A stretch of DNA of 7,860 nt from NCBI GenBank assembly GCA_016296165.1, contig JAEDJV010000117.1, forward strand, positions 1 through 7,860, given 5' to 3'. Position numbers and translations under genes: made by a program. Numbering within the stretch: position 1 is the first letter of the stretch; each line of letters opens with the position of its first letter. Shown one piece after another: positions 6,647 through 7,860 of the stretch. The stretch comes from Oscillospiraceae bacterium (lineage in GTDB: Bacteria; Bacillota; Clostridia; Oscillospirales; Ruminococcaceae). The notes below the pieces were generated by a model. The model made no database searches. It had not been told where the DNA came from and saw only the letters and a program-made list of their open reading frames with translations.

Positions 6647-7582
6647 ATGAAAAGTATCAAAAAGACATTTGTGCTGACAGGCATCATTTTGGTTTTGTGT
6701 ATGGGCATCTCGATAGTACTGACATATCTCAAAACCAGAAATCTTATAAGTGATGTATATGAAAATGAACTGCGCGTTGAATCCGCAGTAATCTCGGGGG
6801 CTATTGAAAACAGTTTCCTTCGGCCGATAACCGTTTCCGAAACAATGGCAAAAGCTCTTACAATGAATAAAATACTAAATGTACATACCAGAGATGAAGC
6901 AAAAACAATGGAGAAGGAAGCAAGTGAATATCTGGATTCTATAAGGAGAGGTTTCGGCTATCCGATGGTTTTTGCCGTCAATGATATGTCAAAGGCCTAT
7001 TATACCTGTGACGGCATAAGTAAGTATATCGCTCCTGAAACAAACGAAGAAGATATCTGGTATAAGTTTTTTATGGAAAGAGAAGCCGACAGATCGTATC
7101 TTCTGGATGTTGATATTGATAAGGTTAATAACTGGGCGCTGTCCGTTTTTGTCAATACTGCAGTATATGATGAACATAGAAAATATATTGGTCTGTGCGG
7201 TGTAGGTGTGGATATGACTGAATTGCAGAGATTACTGGAACGCTATGAGAGAATATATAACGTCAAGATTGATCTCATAAATTCAGATGGACTTATACAG
7301 GTAGACACAGATGCCACCAAAATTGAAACAGCTTACATAAAAATAGATGATCCTGAACTTTACTCAGACGGCGAATGCTATTATGAAATAGGTAAAAATT
7401 CCAACAGAACTATTACTTATATTGATGCTCTAGGCTGGTATCTGGTTGTCCAGAACAACAGTTCATCAATCAGCAATGTGCGTTATCTTCTGATACCAAG
7501 CGTAATATGTATGATTGCGGGAATTCTCATTATATGTGTGATATTCAGATTTTCATATAATAATAATAAAACCAGGGATTAA
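6647..7582 (+). CDS. dCache sensor membrane protein lacking any output domain
   Basis: A 311-residue protein with TM1 at about 8-28, an extracellular double-Cache-like domain at about 35-275, TM2 at about 281-300 and an 11-residue cytoplasmic tail (RFSYNNNKTRD). Cache-like features include DIWYKFF (136-142), YLLDVDIDKVNNWALSVFVN (151-170), YIGLCGVGVDM (180-190) and GWYLVVQN (263-270). In related receptors TM2 leads into HAMP plus GGDEF or a methyl-accepting domain; here the frame stops at once, and I find no HAMP or GGDEF sequence in any frame before the terminator at 7686. AAAGGGG stands just before the ATG, and only 10 bases separate it from the cyclase stop, so co-translation is very likely. 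It may form a complex with the upstream cyclase or act as a ligand-binding or decoy subunit; alternatively it is a truncated receptor. It differs clearly from the cyclase's own sensor, so it is not a recent duplicate. Confidence 0.9.
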   Translation: MKSIKKTFVLTGIILVLCMGISIVLTYLKTRNLISDVYENELRVESAVISGAIENSFLRPITVSETMAKALTMNKILNVHTRDEAKTMEKEASEYLDSIRRGFGYPMVFAVNDMSKAYYTCDGISKYIAPETNEEDIWYKFFMEREADRSYLLDVDIDKVNNWALSVFVNTAVYDEHRKYIGLCGVGVDMTELQRLLERYERIYNVKIDLINSDGLIQVDTDATKIETAYIKIDDPELYSDGECYYEIGKNSNRTITYIDALGWYLVVQNNSSSISNVRYLLIPSVICMIAGILIICVIFRFSYNNNKTRD

Positions 7583-7685
7583 AAAAACGCACTTAGCCTG
7601 TCAAAACCAACATCACTGATCTTGTTACTCCTGTTCAGCGCTACATCAATCAGCCAGGTAAAAACTGCAGTATTACTATAAATTG
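7583..7685. other. Spacer between the sensor gene and the terminator; no convincing gene
   Basis: About 100 bases without a gene that has a start codon and ribosome site. It is open in two overlapping frames. On the plus strand, codons 7583-7678 continue in frame after the TAA of the sensor gene for 32 residues with a leucine-rich core. On the minus strand, an open stretch ending at 7579 reads TWLIDVALNRSNKISDVGF and has no credible start. The minus-strand reading looks more protein-like, so this could be a remnant of a gene or a dispersed repeat. Neither reading is supported as expressed. Confidence 0.3.
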
Positions 7686-7723
7686 AAAACCGCCGGATTC
7701 CGATGCAGTATCCGGCGGTTTTT
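7686..7723 (+). terminator. Bidirectional intrinsic terminator between convergent genes
   Basis: AAAACCGCCGGAT (7686-7698) pairs perfectly with ATCCGGCGGTTTT (7710-7722) around an 11-base loop, with a T tract at 7719-7723 on the plus strand and the matching A tract at 7686-7689 serving the minus strand. It lies about 100 bases after the sensor gene on one side and 5 bases after the stop of the minus-strand gene on the other, so it can end both transcripts. Confidence 0.9.
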
Positions 7724-7727
7724 GATT

Positions 7728-7860
7728 TTATTCTGCGTTCAGTCTGTCCATAATTTCAGCGAGGTCTCCACCCGGTGCAAATGATTCAGGATTGCTGAGC
7801 TTTTTAATGTATTCTTCTTTCTTTTCTTCTGTAATATTCAGACTTCCGAAATCTGTAAGT
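7728..7860 (-). CDS. C-terminal 43 residues of an unidentified protein (5' end outside window)
   Basis: The minus strand is open from the right edge to a TAA at 7728-7730. The fragment is hydrophilic and rich in acidic and basic residues, with ITEEKKEEYIKKL followed by a proline/glycine turn (PESFAPGGD) and a final short helix LAEIMDRLNAE. No membrane segment, anchor motif or recognised domain is visible, so no function is assigned. Its reality is supported by the regular frame, the charged helical composition and the terminator immediately after the stop. Confidence 0.75.
   Translation of the reverse strand, partial: LTDFGSLNITEEKKEEYIKKLSNPESFAPGGDLAEIMDRLNAE

Noticed and set aside
7580..7681. 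Stop-codon readthrough extending the sensor protein by 32 residues
   Set aside because: There is a normal TAA followed by an A-run, no readthrough or recoding signal is recognisable, and the extension resembles no signalling domain.

Overview
The window looks like a chromosomal segment of an anaerobic Gram-positive Firmicute, most likely Ruminococcus or a close relative in the Ruminococcaceae/Oscillospiraceae. This is inferred from the AT-rich DNA, strong purine-rich ribosome binding sites before every gene with a visible start, consensus sigma-A promoters, a NiCo (czcD-type) riboswitch, DUF4214/CAP surface proteins and dCache-GGDEF signalling proteins. I see no insertion sequence, phage gene, CRISPR array, tRNA or rRNA.

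Layout. (1) Positions 2-2191, minus strand: one large open gene with a TTG start that runs off the left edge. It encodes a secreted protein made of at least five tandem ~144-residue NPCBM-like beta domains. It has no ATG start and no stop inside the window, so a simple ATG-to-stop search would miss it. (2) Positions 2191-2530: a compact divergent control region. It holds back-to-back sigma-A promoters, then on the plus strand a NiCo riboswitch (2348-2435) whose 3' half overlaps an intrinsic terminator (2420-2465). (3) Positions 2530-3459: a cation diffusion facilitator (CDF) metal exporter controlled by that riboswitch, followed by a strong terminator. (4) Positions 3539-7582: a plus-strand run of three genes that begins at a consensus promoter. 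They are a secreted protein with four DUF4214 repeats and a C-terminal CAP domain, a membrane dCache-HAMP-GGDEF diguanylate cyclase, and, after a 10-base gap, a membrane protein with a similar dCache sensor but no output domain. (5) Positions 7583-7727: a short spacer with a bidirectional terminator. (6) Positions 7728-7860, minus strand: the last 43 codons of an unidentified convergent gene.

How the parts may work together. The CDF gene is a self-contained metal-homeostasis unit: Ni2+, Co2+ or Fe2+ binding to the leader RNA should prevent termination and turn on the exporter. The three-gene run couples a probable cell-wall or extracellular protein to a c-di-GMP-producing receptor and a companion receptor that cannot signal alone. 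The absence of a clear terminator or internal promoter makes co-transcription plausible but not proven. The most unusual item is the output-less dCache protein encoded directly behind the cyclase. The multi-domain NPCBM-like protein is the second most interesting.
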